This document shows, one piece after another, positions 30,358 through 38,740 of a stretch of DNA of 64,000 nt. Made by a program: the position numbers and the translations under genes. Origin of the DNA: DASQPR01 sp963724705. GTDB lineage: Bacteria > Actinomycetota > Actinomycetes > Mycobacteriales > Micromonosporaceae. Numbering within the stretch: the stretch's first letter is position 1; each line of letters begins with the position of its first letter. Under the pieces are notes generated by a model, which was given only the letters and a program-made list of their open reading frames with translations, did not search any database and had not been told where the DNA came from. Location: assembly GCA_963724705.1 (NCBI GenBank), contig CAVRVS010000005.1, positions 316,943-380,942 of the forward strand, given 5' to 3'.

Positions 30358-32142
30358 TCAGGCGGAGCTACCGACTTGGGGGCTGGTGGCTTCGGAGGTG
30401 GTGGGTGCGGGGCTGATCGGTGCGGAGGTGATGGGTGCGGGGCTGACCGGTGCGGGGCTGATGGGTGCGGGGCTGATCGGTGCGGCTGGTGATCGGCGCT
30501 GGTGAATTCGGCGCTGGTGAGTTCGGCGCTGGTGACCTCGGACGAGACCGTCGGGCTCGGCGTGGCGACACCGTCGGGTTGACGACCATCCGGCGCCAGG
30601 CGTCGGTAGACCCGATCTTGGTTCACCGCTTGAGCTTCCCACGTCCACGCGGCCAGGTCGATCCGGTCGTACGCGTTGCGGTACTGCTGTGGGTCGAAGA
30701 TCACCGCTTTGACCGCGCGCGCGTAATCTTCGACGTCGTCGACCCGGAAGACCTCGCCCTGACCGGTCTCGCGGACCGTCGCCGGCCATGGTCTTGACGT
30801 CGCTGACCACGATGGGTAGCCGCGCGTGCGAGTACTCGAAGAATTTCGTGATGAGTTGGATTTCGTGGTTCAGCCAGTGGTGGATCGGGATGACGCCCGC
30901 GGTCGCGGTCGACAAGAAGCTGACGACGTCGGAGTGGGGCACGTACGGCAGCACGTGTAGCCGGTCCGCCGCACCAAGCTCCGCGGCTCTGGTCTTGAGG
31001 CCGTTGAGATATGAGCCGCTAGGAGCGTTGACCACGAACGCGACGTGCACACTCTCGAGCATCGGCATGGCCTCGACCATGACTCCCATGCCACGCTGCG
31101 CCGCGGCGGCGCCGCTGTAGACGACCAACGGTACGTCCGGTTCGAGCCCGCAGGCCGTTCGGATGTCGGTGGCACCCGTCGCCGACATATCGGCCGCGCT
31201 CGGTGTGTTGAGCACTACCGATGGCAGCTCGGCGAGCGAATAGTCCCGCTTGAGCATCTCGGCGAGCTCGTCGGAGACGGTGATGACGGCATCCGCGTAC
31301 CGCGCGTACTCACGTTCGTGAGCGTGGTTGGCGACCAGCCAACGGTGGTTGTTCGCCCGGGGCTTCACACCGGGCAGGTACTCGTGCACGTCCCAGACGA
31401 GCTTGATGTCGCGGTTCGCCGCCCGGGCGCGGATCTTGGCACGGGCACCGACGCCGAGCATGCGGAAGTCGTTGGCGTAGATGATGTCGGGCTTCAGCCG
31501 ATCCACAACGGGGCCGAAAGCCAACTCGTAGTCCCAGAGCTGCGGCTCGAGTCGGCGCCAGGATCGCTCATCGCTGACCGTGCGCCAGAACCATGTGTAC
31601 GCGCGGTCCGACGGTCCGCGCAGCGACCCGCGATAGCGCTTTGCCGTGGTGAGTTGCCAGCGGCGGAACGACACCCACTTCTTGAGGACGGCGGCGGCGG
31701 CGGACTGGAGCCGCACACTCTGCTGCTCCCAGATCGAGGGCCGCTTGTCGCTCAGCTTCATGAGCGCGCGCCGTACGGTCAGATCCGCCTGCCACGCTCG
31801 AACGGTCTGGGCCCGTTGCTCCGCGATCCCGGTCGGCGGATAGGCGAACGGTCCGCTGAGCCACCGCCGCCGGAACTCGTGCCGGCGGGCCCGCAGCGGA
31901 CTCGGCATGGGCAGAAGTTGAACCTCCGCCAAACCGAGCTTCCAGGTCTCGCCACTCGAGGTCGGTGATCGGCCGAGCAGGATGACGTCCCAGCCACCCG
32001 CGGCAGCCGACATTGCGGTCTTCTGCACACGCGAGTCACCGTTGACCCCGTTGTCAACGAGCATCACGATGCGAGCGGGCGCACGGTTGTCCGCCACCGA
32101 CCGGGTCGGTGTCCGTTGGTCTTTCACGTCTACTTCCGCCAC
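30358..32142 (-). CDS. Family 4 glycosyltransferase, C terminus frameshifted
   Basis: The first ~455 residues match the family 4 enzyme at 25809-27380 (MLVDNGVNGDSRVQK, VWDVHEYLPGV, FFEYSHARLPIVVSD). At about 30780 the frame breaks after DVKTMA; one base fewer would restore TVRETGQGEVFRVDDVEDYA and then FDPQQYRNAYDRIDLAAWTW, the true C terminus. As written the protein ends in a repeat-coded S-P-A-P-I tail at 30358. The restored frame has no stop before the dehydrogenase, so a natural fusion is possible. The N-terminal two thirds are intact. Confidence 0.8.
   Translation of the reverse strand: MAEVDVKDQRTPTRSVADNRAPARIVMLVDNGVNGDSRVQKTAMSAAAGGWDVILLGRSPTSSGETWKLGLAEVQLLPMPSPLRARRHEFRRRWLSGPFAYPPTGIAEQRAQTVRAWQADLTVRRALMKLSDKRPSIWEQQSVRLQSAAAAVLKKWVSFRRWQLTTAKRYRGSLRGPSDRAYTWFWRTVSDERSWRRLEPQLWDYELAFGPVVDRLKPDIIYANDFRMLGVGARAKIRARAANRDIKLVWDVHEYLPGVKPRANNHRWLVANHAHEREYARYADAVITVSDELAEMLKRDYSLAELPSVVLNTPSAADMSATGATDIRTACGLEPDVPLVVYSGAAAAQRGMGVMVEAMPMLESVHVAFVVNAPSGSYLNGLKTRAAELGAADRLHVLPYVPHSDVVSFLSTATAGVIPIHHWLNHEIQLITKFFEYSHARLPIVVSDVKTMAGDGPRDRSGRGLPGRRRRRLRARGQSGDLRPTAVPQRVRPDRPGRVDVGSSSGEPRSGLPTPGAGWSSTRRCRHAEPDGLVRGHQRRTHQRRIHQRRSPAAPISPAPISPAPVSPAPITSAPISPAPTTSEATSPQVGSSA
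30389..30539 (-). repeat. 15-bp minisatellite between glycosyltransferase and dehydrogenase
   Basis: About ten units of 15 bases, in two types: GGCGCTGGTGANNTC (30495-30539, three copies) and GGTGCGGGGCTGATC (30389-30478, six or so copies). The junction unit at 30479-30494 has 16 bases, so the frame changes inside the array. All three minus-strand frames stay open through most of it, encoding TSAEx, SAPHP, SPAPI or QPRTD pentapeptides. Two of the three frames stop just before the dehydrogenase start. Confidence 0.85.
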
Positions 32143-32189
32143 GTGCTTACCTCACGCTCGTTCAGGATCGGGGGCGTATCGAGGGGTTG

Positions 32190-33932
32190 TCATCGCTCAA
32201 TGACGTCAGGACCGGACCGGTCCGGCGACTGGCGCCGGATTCCCGGATCCGGCCGGTCGGGGATCGACGCTCCGGCGGGGTCAGTGCCACCGCCGACCAT
32301 CCAGTCGAATTGATGCTTGATGACTGTCCAGTCCCAGGTGGCCAGCGCATGGGCCGATGCCTCGGCGCCGGTCTTCCGCCACACCTCCTCCGAGGCGGTG
32401 GCGGCCAGGATGCGATCGGCCGCTTCTTGTGGCGTATCGACCACCCACTCCGGCGGGAACAGGGTGCGGGCGCCATTCTTCCTGCCGGCGAAGAACGGCC
32501 AGTCCCGGACGACCGGCACGGCGCCGCTGGCCGCGCCCTCGACGAGACCGCAATGAAAGCTTTCGCGAACCGAGCTGCTCACGACGACACCGACGTCACT
32601 CAATGCGTCCGGCATGTCGCTGACATGCCCTGGCCGCGACACGACGCCGGACGACTCCAGGTCGGCGATGTCACTGTGGAGAAGATCCGCGTACCGTCGG
32701 GCGTCCTCGCTTGCGTCTGCGTTGAGGTCGCTGCCGAACAGGACCAGTCGGTAGCGGTCGTCCTGGGTACGGAGGCGTCGGAGCACATCGACCGCCCAGC
32801 GGGGATCCTTCGCGACCGCCTTGATGCCGACGACGGCCAGGGTAAAGCGCGCGTCCGGGTCCTTCTCGCAAGCGAAGCGCTGCAAGTCCATCGCGTTGTC
32901 GATCACGTGCAGGCGGGAGCCGCCCGACGTCAAGCCAGGCACCGCCGCCGTGACCAGGTCGCGGAGATGATCGGACACGAAGATCACGTCGTCGACTCGC
33001 GAGAAGTCGACAAGGTGCGGCCACGCGGTGAACGCCTCGAAGCTGTGCAGGCGGACGACGATTCGCGTGGGACCGGGGTCGATCATCGAAAACAACACCG
33101 CCAGTGCAGCGCACCAGTCGACGAATACGACATCGGCCCATTCGACCTGCGGTTGTAGCCACGCCGCGACCTTGTCGCCATACGCCGACTGCCCCGAGAG
33201 AATGTGTTCGGCCATCGACCGCTGGTTACTCATCAGCGCGATGCCCGACGCGTCGCCCGTTGGGTCGAAGAAACGCATCTCGACGCCCGGCATCTCATCG
33301 AAGTGTCGCTGAATAGGCTCGATAAAGCCGTGGTTTCCATAGGTCGCCAGCAGGATGCGTACGGGCCGCCCGGGCAGGGGCGGCGCGGCCGCTTCGGACC
33401 GTCCGCGGGGCGCCGACAACGCCTGGACAGCCGTGCTGTCGTGCCACGCGGCCAGGAAGCGACCGGCATCCTCGGCCAAGGGCGACGTCAGACGATCGAA
33501 GTGAAGTCGCCGGTCGAAGAGCAGGCGCTGGACCGCCTGGACCGACGCGACGGAGCCGGGGATGTCGCCTTTGGCGAGCGACTTGTCGGCAAACTCGAGT
33601 TCAGCGGCGGCAGCAGCAGTGAGTCCGGGCGGTGTCCCGAAACGGATCTGTGCGTTCGTATAGCGCAACAGCAGGTCCGAGCGTAACCGTCCGCGCTTGA
33701 TCCGTCGCAGGACGTTGTGCGAGAGCCGGGCGGCGAGCGCCGAAAGCCCGGCATCGATCAGGCTGGAGTGAACCCGATCGGCCAGCTCAACACGCACCGA
33801 ATCGGGGAGACCGGGCGCGGACACCGTGGCGGTCCACAAGCGGGCGGCCACCCGCGAATGCGCGATCGTCGGCGGGACGACGGTGCGCAGCGCCGTCCTC
33901 ACCCTCCGCCGAGCCGACTGTGCGGCACTCAT
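32190..33932 (-). CDS. Glycosyltransferase-like protein, shorter paralogue
   Basis: A 580-residue protein whose whole length aligns with residues ~190-712 of the protein at 23631-25769: shared blocks include HSFEAFTAWPHLVDFSR, VIFVSDHLRDL, VVGIKAVAKDPRWAVDVLR and ESFHCGLVEGAASGAVPVVRDWP. The extra N-terminal domain of the paralogue is absent. The ATG at 33932 fits the alignment. It is followed after 47 bases by the family 4 glycosyltransferase, the same gene order as on the plus strand at 23.6-27.4 kb, inverted. Confidence 0.77.
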   Translation of the reverse strand: MSAAQSARRRVRTALRTVVPPTIAHSRVAARLWTATVSAPGLPDSVRVELADRVHSSLIDAGLSALAARLSHNVLRRIKRGRLRSDLLLRYTNAQIRFGTPPGLTAAAAAELEFADKSLAKGDIPGSVASVQAVQRLLFDRRLHFDRLTSPLAEDAGRFLAAWHDSTAVQALSAPRGRSEAAAPPLPGRPVRILLATYGNHGFIEPIQRHFDEMPGVEMRFFDPTGDASGIALMSNQRSMAEHILSGQSAYGDKVAAWLQPQVEWADVVFVDWCAALAVLFSMIDPGPTRIVVRLHSFEAFTAWPHLVDFSRVDDVIFVSDHLRDLVTAAVPGLTSGGSRLHVIDNAMDLQRFACEKDPDARFTLAVVGIKAVAKDPRWAVDVLRRLRTQDDRYRLVLFGSDLNADASEDARRYADLLHSDIADLESSGVVSRPGHVSDMPDALSDVGVVVSSSVRESFHCGLVEGAASGAVPVVRDWPFFAGRKNGARTLFPPEWVVDTPQEAADRILAATASEEVWRKTGAEASAHALATWDWTVIKHQFDWMVGGGTDPAGASIPDRPDPGIRRQSPDRSGPDVIER

Positions 33933-34310
33933 CCTCGAAGCCGGAGGCTGACGTCCCAGATACCGGAACGTTCCACGATCATGAGGGGATAGATTCCTTA
34001 GCGAGTTGCCGGCCCGGATCGATTCGAAACCCTGGTCGAGCGTCGAGTGTCGTCGAATAGCGCCGCAAGTATGCCACACCGGGACTACTGCCACGAGTGC
34101 CCATACGAGCGGGCATGGACGGGTGTTGGGGCGGTCGAGTCGATGACATCTCGTGCCGGGTGAGGAGGCGATTGGCACCGCCGTCGCAACGGATGACACG
34201 ATAATTATGGCGCTCGCGCTACCGCCCCGATATGGCTGCTGGCACGGGTGCGTCCGCACGCTCATCTCCCGGCCATGCCGCCGGCTCACACGAACGAGGA
34301 AGAAATCCGG
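33933..34310. other. Divergent intergenic region
   Basis: These 378 bases separate the divergent glycosyltransferase and dehydrogenase genes. No coding signal is seen. An AT-richer patch (GATAATTAT near 34199-34207) and TTGGCA near 34171 could belong to a promoter for the plus-strand gene, but their spacing (over 20 bases) is not canonical. GAGGAAG lies about 10 bases before the ATG at 34311. Confidence 0.4.
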
Positions 34311-35594
34311 ATGAAGATCTGCGTAGTCGCGCTGGGCAAGATCGGACTGCCCCTCGCGGTCCAGTTCGCCAGCAAAGGCCACGAGGTGGTCGGCGCGGAC
34401 GTCTCGCAACACGTCGTGGACCTCGTCAACGACGGCATGGTCCCATTCCCCGGCGAGGCCGATCTCGACGTGAAGCTCAAGGAGTCGGTCGCGGCCGGTT
34501 TGATGACCGCGACCACGGACACCGCGGCGGCGGTTGCGCAGAGCGAGGCGGTCGTCGTGGTCGTGCCGCTGTTCGTCGATGCGGACGGGACGCCCGACTT
34601 CGGCTGGATGGACAACGCGACGCAGGCGATCGCCCGGGGCCTCAAGCCGGGGACGCTGGTGAGCTACGAGACGACTCTGCCGGTGGGCACGACCCGCGGC
34701 CGCTGGGCGCCGATGCTCGAGCAGGGCTCCGGCCTCACTGCCGGTCGGGACTTCTTCCTGGTCTTCAGCCCGGAACGTGTCCTCACCGGCCGGGTCTTCG
34801 CCGACCTGCGTCGCTATCCGAAGCTCATCGGTGGCATCGACGAGGCGTCGGCCCGTCGCGGCGTGGAGTTCTATACATCGGTCCTCGACTTCGACGATCG
34901 CGCCGACCTGCAGCGTCCCAACGGGGTGTGGGACCTGGGCTCGGCCGAAGCGTCGGAGATGGCGAAGCTCGCCGAGACGACGTATCGCGACGTCAACATC
35001 GGCCTCGCGAATCAGTTCGCGCGCTTCGCCGACACGGTCGGCATCGACGTGACGAAGGTCATCGAGGCGTGCAATACGCAGCCGTACAGCCACATCCACC
35101 AGCCCGGCATCGCGGTCGGCGGCCACTGCATCCCCATCTATCCGCGGATGTACCTGTGGAACGACCCGGCGGCGACGGTTGTCCGGTCTGCCCGCGAGGC
35201 GAACGCGGACATGCCGGAGTACGCGGTCTCGCTCCTGGAGTCGGCCTACGGCGATCTGTCGGGCGTCGGTGTGCTCGTCCTGGGCGCGTCGTATCGGGGC
35301 GCGGTCAAGGAGACGGCGTTCTCCGGCGTCTTCCCGACCGTGGCCGCGCTCCGCTCCCGCGGCGCGATGCCGTACGTGTCCGACCCGATGTACAGCTCGG
35401 CGGAACTGTCGGCGCTCGGGCTCCCGCCGCACGCCGGTGAACCGGTGGCGGCCGCTGTGATCCAGGCCGACCACGCTGAATACCGGTCGTTGTCCGCCAC
35501 CGACCTCCCCGGCATACGCGTGCTGGTGGACGGGCGTCGGGTCACGGATCCGGCACGTTGGGCCGGCGTGGAGCGCATCGTCATCGGCGGCTGA
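34311..35594 (+). CDS. Nucleotide-sugar dehydrogenase, second copy, divergent subgroup
   Basis: A 427-residue UDP-sugar dehydrogenase-type protein: Rossmann motif ALGKIGLPLA in place of the usual GxGYVGLPLA, then EMAKLAETTYRDVNIGLANQ and the catalytic Cys in VGGHCIPIYP. These keep the key residues but the flanking sequence is unlike the copy at 29058, so it probably oxidises a different UDP- or GDP-sugar. GAGGAAG serves as ribosome site. It is followed by a strong terminator and closes the glycan locus. Confidence 0.83.
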   Translation: MKICVVALGKIGLPLAVQFASKGHEVVGADVSQHVVDLVNDGMVPFPGEADLDVKLKESVAAGLMTATTDTAAAVAQSEAVVVVVPLFVDADGTPDFGWMDNATQAIARGLKPGTLVSYETTLPVGTTRGRWAPMLEQGSGLTAGRDFFLVFSPERVLTGRVFADLRRYPKLIGGIDEASARRGVEFYTSVLDFDDRADLQRPNGVWDLGSAEASEMAKLAETTYRDVNIGLANQFARFADTVGIDVTKVIEACNTQPYSHIHQPGIAVGGHCIPIYPRMYLWNDPAATVVRSAREANADMPEYAVSLLESAYGDLSGVGVLVLGASYRGAVKETAFSGVFPTVAALRSRGAMPYVSDPMYSSAELSALGLPPHAGEPVAAAVIQADHAEYRSLSATDLPGIRVLVDGRRVTDPARWAGVERIVIGG

Positions 35595-35657
35595 CCGCAC
35601 ATTCTCTGCCCGGCCGGCGACGGCGTTCGGCCGGTCGGCAGCGGGCGAGCAGACGGC

Positions 35658-35688
35658 ATCGGGCCGGGCGCAGCGCGCCCGGCCCGAT
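35658..35688 (+). terminator. Intrinsic terminator after the second dehydrogenase
   Basis: A perfect 14-base stem, ATCGGGCCGGGCGC (35658-35671) with GCGCCCGGCCCGAT (35675-35688), closes a 3-base loop and is followed by CTTGTTC. It ends the transcript of the dehydrogenase gene 64 bases upstream and separates the glycan locus from the MarR unit. Confidence 0.85.
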
Positions 35689-35720
35689 CTTGTTCGGTGC
35701 GGTTGCGCGACGTCCCGGAG

Positions 35721-35758
35721 TAGTTCGTCGACCGAACTAAACGTGCTAACATCGGGGT
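35721..35758 (+). promoter_or_regulatory. MarR operator palindrome and leaderless promoter
   Basis: TAGTTCG-TCGAC-CGAACTA (35721-35739) is a perfect inverted repeat of the size and spacing bound by MarR dimers. TAACAT (35747-35752) lies 6 bases before the GTG start, fitting a -10 for a leaderless mRNA, and a -35 position would fall inside the palindrome. Binding here would block polymerase, so autorepression is expected. Confidence 0.7.
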
Positions 35759-36277
35759 GTGGCTGATGTGGCGGTTGAGAAGCGGATGCGGACCACCACG
35801 GCTGAGGCATCCGGCCGCACACGCGGCGACCGGGAGCCCGACGAGGTGGCCATCGCCGCCGTCCGCGGTCTGGCGCGGGTGTCCCGGATGCTCGAGAAGG
35901 CCTCGACCGAGCTGAGCCTGGCGAATTATCGCGTGCTCGCCGCGATCGGCTCTGGCGACGAGCGCGCATCACGGGTGGGGCGCAATCTCGCCCTCGGCAA
36001 GCCGACCGTGAGTGCGACGGTCGACTCCCTGTGTCAGCGCGGTCTGGTCAGCCGGTCGAGTGTCGGTGACGACCACCGCGCCGTCGCGCTCAGGCTGACC
36101 GTCGAGGGCCAAGCCGTGCTCGATCGGGTCGAGCGGGCCATGGTCGAACGGATTGCCGACCTGGCCGCACGCAGCCCGGACGGACCTCGGTTGATGGAAG
36201 CCTTGTCCTGGCTTGGTGCCGCCATGGATGACGCGCTCGCGCACCGCACCGCCGCCGACCCGACGTCGGCCCGATGA
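35759..36277 (+). CDS. MarR-family transcriptional regulator
   Basis: A 172-residue winged-helix regulator: dimer helix at ~30-55 (VAIAAVRGLARVSRMLEKA), recognition region RNLALGKPTVSATVDSLCQRGLVSR and wing SVGDDHRAVALRLTVEG. The GTG start follows a palindromic operator directly. The downstream MFS gene begins 47 bases later and is the likely target, the classic MarR-efflux pump pair, perhaps responding to a phenolic or drug ligand. Confidence 0.88.
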   Translation: MADVAVEKRMRTTTAEASGRTRGDREPDEVAIAAVRGLARVSRMLEKASTELSLANYRVLAAIGSGDERASRVGRNLALGKPTVSATVDSLCQRGLVSRSSVGDDHRAVALRLTVEGQAVLDRVERAMVERIADLAARSPDGPRLMEALSWLGAAMDDALAHRTAADPTSAR

Positions 36278-36323
36278 TGGCAGCGTGCGAGCGCCGGCGC
36301 CGGTACGTACCAGGGGAGTCGCG

Positions 36324-37697
36324 GTGACCGCCACCACCGGCGACCGCAAGTCGACCGGCGGCGGCACGCTCGACGGCGGTCCATCCACCGACGATGCTCC
36401 GCCCGCCAGCGCCGCCCCGATCACCGACGGGCCGGACGACGAGTCGTTCGATGCCGAATCGTTTGACGGCACACGCGGTGCCGGCGGCATGTTCGCCTCA
36501 CTGCACATCCATAACTACCGGCTCTACTTCTTCGGCCAGAGCACGTCGGTCGCCGGCAACTGGATGCAGAACGTCGCGATCAGCTGGGTCGTCCTGCAGC
36601 TCAGCCACAGCGGATTCGTGCTGGGGGCGATGACGGCCGCGCGGTTCGTGCCGTTGCTGCTGCTCGGGCCTTGGGGCGGTCTTGTCACCGACCGGTCGGA
36701 CAAGCGCCGGATCATGGTGATCACCCAGACGTGCCTAGCCCTGCTGTCGCTGGTGCTGGCCCTGCTGTCGTTGACCGGCCACGTGTCGCTGGGCGCGCTC
36801 ATCGCGGTGGTCGTCGCACTCGGCGTCGTGAACGTGTTCGACGGCCCAGCCCGGCAGAGCCTGATCAGCAACATGGTTGGACGCGATCGCATCGCCAATG
36901 CCATTGCGCTCAACTCGATCGCGATGAACACGTCGCGCATCGTCGGCCCGGCGGTTGGTGGTGTGCTCATCGCCACGGTCGGCGTGACGCCGTGTTTCTT
37001 CTTCAATGCGGTCTCGTTCATCGCGGTCATCGGCAGTCTCGTCGCGATGCGCACGTCCGAGCTGATGCCCTCGCAACGCGAGGTCCGTTCCAAAGGCCAG
37101 ATCCGTGCGGGATTGCGCTACATCGCCGATACACCGGCGCTGATGGCTCCGCTCGTCATGGTCGTGGTCACCGGTACGTTCGCGTGGGAGTTCCCGGTGA
37201 CGCTGCCGTTGCTGACGACGCAGACGTTTCACGGCAGCGCGGCCGTCTACGGCACGATCACGGCGTGTCTTGGCCTGGGCTCGATCGCCGGCGCGCTGGC
37301 CGCGGCGAAACGCCGCCGCCTGAGCGTGCGATCGCTGTCGTTGTCCGCGGCGATCTGGGGCCTTCTCATCGCGGCGGCGGCGGCGGCCCCGAACCTTGCC
37401 GTGCTCTACTGCGTGATCATGCTGGTCGGCTCGGCCGCGATCACCTTCAACTCGGCGGCCAAGACGCTGTTGCAACTGGAGAGCGCGCCGCAGATGCGCG
37501 GCCGGGTGATGGCCATCTGGTCGATGTCCTGGCAGGGCACCACCGTCATCGGCGCGCCGATCGTCGGTGCCATCGGCGGTTCGTTCGGTGCGCGCTACGC
37601 GCTGCTGGTCGGCGGTGTGGCGTCCCTGGCGGTCGGCGCCTTCTACCTCGTGGCCCGGCGCAAGACGACCGACCACCTGGCCTTCGGTTCGGACTAG
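36324..37697 (+). CDS. MFS-family efflux transporter
   Basis: A 457-residue protein with a ~50-residue acidic disordered leader and twelve membrane segments. It shows the MFS loop motif GGLVTDRSDKRR between helices 2 and 3, and FDGPARQSLISNMV in the first half, typical of the ENTS/macrolide-efflux-like subgroup. AGGGGAG lies 6 bases before the GTG. Probably co-transcribed with MarR and repressed by it. Substrate unknown. Confidence 0.85.
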   Translation: MTATTGDRKSTGGGTLDGGPSTDDAPPASAAPITDGPDDESFDAESFDGTRGAGGMFASLHIHNYRLYFFGQSTSVAGNWMQNVAISWVVLQLSHSGFVLGAMTAARFVPLLLLGPWGGLVTDRSDKRRIMVITQTCLALLSLVLALLSLTGHVSLGALIAVVVALGVVNVFDGPARQSLISNMVGRDRIANAIALNSIAMNTSRIVGPAVGGVLIATVGVTPCFFFNAVSFIAVIGSLVAMRTSELMPSQREVRSKGQIRAGLRYIADTPALMAPLVMVVVTGTFAWEFPVTLPLLTTQTFHGSAAVYGTITACLGLGSIAGALAAAKRRRLSVRSLSLSAAIWGLLIAAAAAAPNLAVLYCVIMLVGSAAITFNSAAKTLLQLESAPQMRGRVMAIWSMSWQGTTVIGAPIVGAIGGSFGARYALLVGGVASLAVGAFYLVARRKTTDHLAFGSD

Positions 37698-37754
37698 CGT
37701 TCGATCTCAGCATCGGGGCGGTCACTACCCGGTGGCCGGGCATAATGTTTCAGC

Positions 37755-38726
37755 GTGCACAACATGATGCTGACCTGGCAGCAGTCGACGGAGCTGACCG
37801 CCGCGCTCGCCATCGCCGGACTCGGCTTCCGTTGTGCGCGTCCGGCATGGACCCGGGTCGCCGCGGCGTTCGCGTTCGAGGCATCGCTGATCGCCGCGCT
37901 CTACTCCGTCTGGCAGTTCGTCGGCAACCGTACGGTCTCCGACGAGCCGACCGCCGTGCGCCATGCGCAGTGGGTCGACCGACTCGAGCAGGCGCTCCAC
38001 TTTCCCTCGGAACGGTCGGTCCAGCATCTCGTGCTCGGGCACCCGACGCTCGTGCAGGCGACAAATCTGTACTACGACACGATGCACTTCGCGATGATCT
38101 TCGTGTTCCTGCTGTGGCTGTTCGTCCGGCACCGCGATCGCTACGGGCCGGTGCGGACCGTACTCGCCGTCTCCACACTGGTCTGCCTGGTGATCTCGTT
38201 TGTGCCGGTGGCGCCGCCGCGGATCCTCGCCGGCGCGGGATTCGTCGACACCGCCGTGCTCTACGGCCAGTCCGTGTACGCCAGCGACGCCGCCAACGAG
38301 CTGTCCGCCATGCCGTCGGTCCATGTGCTGTGGGCCGTTCTGATCGCGTGGTATGCCGTACGGATCGGGCGCGGCCGGTGGCGCGTGCTCGGCCCGATCC
38401 ACGCCGCCGTGACGATTTTCGTCGTGGTGTGCACGGCGAATCACTGGTGGCTCGACGGTGTCGTCGCGGTCGCCGTGCTGGCGGTGTGCGCCTGGGCGCA
38501 GATTGGTGTGGCGGCCGGTCGGGCCGCATGGCAGGTTCGCCGGTCGATCGGAGCGCCCGCGCCGGCTCTGAACGCGCCGGCTCTGAACGCGCCGGCTCTG
38601 ACCGCGCCGGCTCTGACCGCGCCGGGTCTGAACGCGCGGGGGCTGAACGCACCGGTGGGGGAGGCGTCCGAGCCCGTCGCGGCGAACGGCGCGGATGATC
38701 CCGTACCGGCTCGGCTGGAAGCCTGA
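37755..38726 (+). CDS. PAP2-superfamily membrane phosphatase/transferase (AUR1-like)
   Basis: A 323-residue membrane protein with about six helices and the PAP2 signature in three parts: FVPVAPPRIL, the AMPSVHVLWA loop with the catalytic His, and CTANHWWLDGVV with the second His. This layout matches inositolphosphotransferase/phosphatidic acid phosphatase-like enzymes of actinomycetes acting on lipid phosphates. CATAAT (37741-37746) lies 8 bases before the GTG, suggesting a leaderless transcript. The C-terminal 50 residues are a tail of L-N-A-P-A repeats. Confidence 0.83.
   Translation: MHNMMLTWQQSTELTAALAIAGLGFRCARPAWTRVAAAFAFEASLIAALYSVWQFVGNRTVSDEPTAVRHAQWVDRLEQALHFPSERSVQHLVLGHPTLVQATNLYYDTMHFAMIFVFLLWLFVRHRDRYGPVRTVLAVSTLVCLVISFVPVAPPRILAGAGFVDTAVLYGQSVYASDAANELSAMPSVHVLWAVLIAWYAVRIGRGRWRVLGPIHAAVTIFVVVCTANHWWLDGVVAVAVLAVCAWAQIGVAAGRAAWQVRRSIGAPAPALNAPALNAPALTAPALTAPGLNARGLNAPVGEASEPVAANGADDPVPARLEA
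38561..38655 (+). repeat. 15-bp tandem repeat encoding an LNAPA tail
   Basis: Six units of GCTCTGAACGCGCCG with small changes encode LNAPA, LTAPA, LTAPG, LNARG and LNAPV pentapeptides after the last helix of the PAP2 protein. The unit length equals that of the array at 30389, though the sequence differs. Confidence 0.85.
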
Positions 38727-38740
38727 CCGCCGCGGCGCCG

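Noticed and set aside
34171..34207. TTGGCA/GATAAT promoter for the second dehydrogenase
   Set aside because: The hexamers are more than 20 bases apart; kept only as a note in the gap entry.
33950..35972. Upstream in-frame extension of the glycosyltransferase at 32190-33932
   Set aside because: The extension is antisense to the second dehydrogenase and lacks homology; alignment with the paralogue supports the ATG at 33932.
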